Origin: CAZCQG01 sp964500775
Lineage (GTDB): Bacteria > Campylobacterota > Campylobacteria > Campylobacterales > CAZCQG01
Direction of reading: 5' to 3'
Assembly: GCA_964500775.1 (NCBI GenBank)
Contig: CAZCQG010000030.1
Coordinates: 1 to 23,364 of the forward strand
Length of the DNA: 23,364 nt
Made by a program: the position numbers and the translations under genes. This document shows positions 23,065-23,364 of the stretch, piece by piece. Below the pieces are notes generated by a model. The model was given only the letters and a program-made list of their open reading frames with translations, was not told the origin of the DNA and searched no databases. The number at the start of each line of letters is the position of its first letter. The first letter of the stretch is position 1.

Positions 23065-23364
23065 TTACTTTCTCGCGGTAGCTAGGAATATCTCGTAGCT
23101 ACCGTTCTCCCTATTGACATCCACCGCTTTTTCTATCACGATATTTTTAAATCCTACTGTTTGCAACAACATAAAAAGATACTCTTTTTCAAATCCAAAG
23201 TGGTGCACGCCATCATTGCCGTGCGTATGAAAATTGCCGTCCTCACTAAATAAATCAGCTATTGCCAATACCCCTTCGTGGGGGAGAATCGAGTAGAGAT
23301 TTTTGAGCAATGAGGCGGTATTTTTAATATGGTGCAACGTCATTGAGCTAACGATAAGTTGCGT
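23065..23364 (-). CDS. SAM-dependent methyltransferase, 3' part (cut by window edge)
   Basis: The visible 99 codons are the C-terminal part of a class I methyltransferase. The frame stays open to the right edge and reads QLIVSSMTLHHI, the post-motif II segment (D-L-I-x-S-x-x-x-L-H-H-I) of methyltransferases such as UbiE-like and methyltransf_11/25 proteins. It continues through LPHEGVLAIADLF and ends in LLQTVGFKNIVIEKA. An ATG at 23343 is internal to this conserved segment and is not the start. The N-terminal SAM loop lies outside the window, so substrate cannot be judged. The gene converges on amt. Confidence 0.8.
   Translation of the reverse strand, partial: TQLIVSSMTLHHIKNTASLLKNLYSILPHEGVLAIADLFSEDGNFHTHGNDGVHHFGFEKEYLFMLLQTVGFKNIVIEKAVDVNRENGSYEIFLATARK

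Noticed and set aside
23076..23104. Hairpin CGGTAGCTA / TAGCTACCG near the convergent amt and methyltransferase ends
   Set aside because: The 9-bp stem is perfect but lies wholly within the methyltransferase coding end and has no T run on either strand; I do not call it a terminator.
1..23364. CRISPR arrays, tRNA or rRNA genes, insertion sequences, prophage or defence systems
   Set aside because: No regularly spaced repeats, no tRNA-like folds, and no transposase, integrase or nuclease genes were found. All gene-sized stretches are accounted for by housekeeping, envelope and signalling genes.

Overview
The window looks like chromosomal DNA of a free-living, motile member of the Campylobacterota (former Epsilonproteobacteria), most like the Sulfurimonas/Sulfuricurvum group. 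The grounds are a bipartite CetA/CetB energy-taxis receptor, many TTG and GTG starts, tightly overlapping mixed-function operons, a histidine kinase with an HQWRQPL H-box, and a ferredoxin-Ppx pair followed by WaaC, an HtrB-type acyltransferase and a family 2 glycosyltransferase. Nothing points to a phage, plasmid, insertion sequence, CRISPR array or tRNA/rRNA gene. Genus level is inference.

Region 1 (1-7442, plus strand). After a terminator from an upstream gene (66-99), an extended -10 promoter (114-122) precedes seven nearly contiguous genes: an RsuA/RluB pseudouridine synthase, dnaG primase, a PP-loop tRNA-thiolation-like protein, a response regulator fused to a PP2C phosphatase and a serine-kinase-like ATPase (HsbR architecture), a small STAS protein (HsbA-like), cetB and cetA. 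The last four read as one signalling unit, a partner-switching module coupled genetically to a redox/energy chemoreceptor. The CetA-like receptor carries a C-terminal zinc-binding CZB domain.

Region 2 (7453-16677, minus strand). A second chemoreceptor with its own promoter converges on cetA; the two stop codons lie in or beside one perfect hairpin. Upstream of it on the same strand lies a long gene chain, in transcription order: a TrmN6-like methyltransferase, a YkgJ-like cysteine-cluster protein, a TPR lipoprotein, trpC, a 2[4Fe-4S] ferredoxin, ppx/gppA, waaC, lpxL/htrB and a WaaE/LgtF-like glycosyltransferase. The full-length waaC frame has no ATG, GTG or TTG start; its family N-terminus falls on an ATC codon with a good ribosome-binding site, six bases downstream of it.

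Region 3 (16678-19649). A palindromic -10 element appears to fire both ways, toward the methyltransferase chain and toward a 715-residue protein made of a beta-propeller and an alpha-helical repeat domain. kdsB (CMP-Kdo synthesis) follows it, adding another lipopolysaccharide gene.

Region 4 (19650-23364). A 250-base gap holds a hairpin, a candidate 31-codon minus-strand gene with a strong ribosome-binding site, and promoter-like elements. It is followed by a Cache-domain sensor histidine kinase with no response regulator beside it, an Amt ammonium channel with no PII gene beside it, and the 3' part of a minus-strand methyltransferase cut by the window edge.

The most unusual points are the ATC start of waaC, the HsbR/STAS/CetB/CetA cluster, the propeller-solenoid protein, the small minus-strand gene and the symmetrical divergent promoter.
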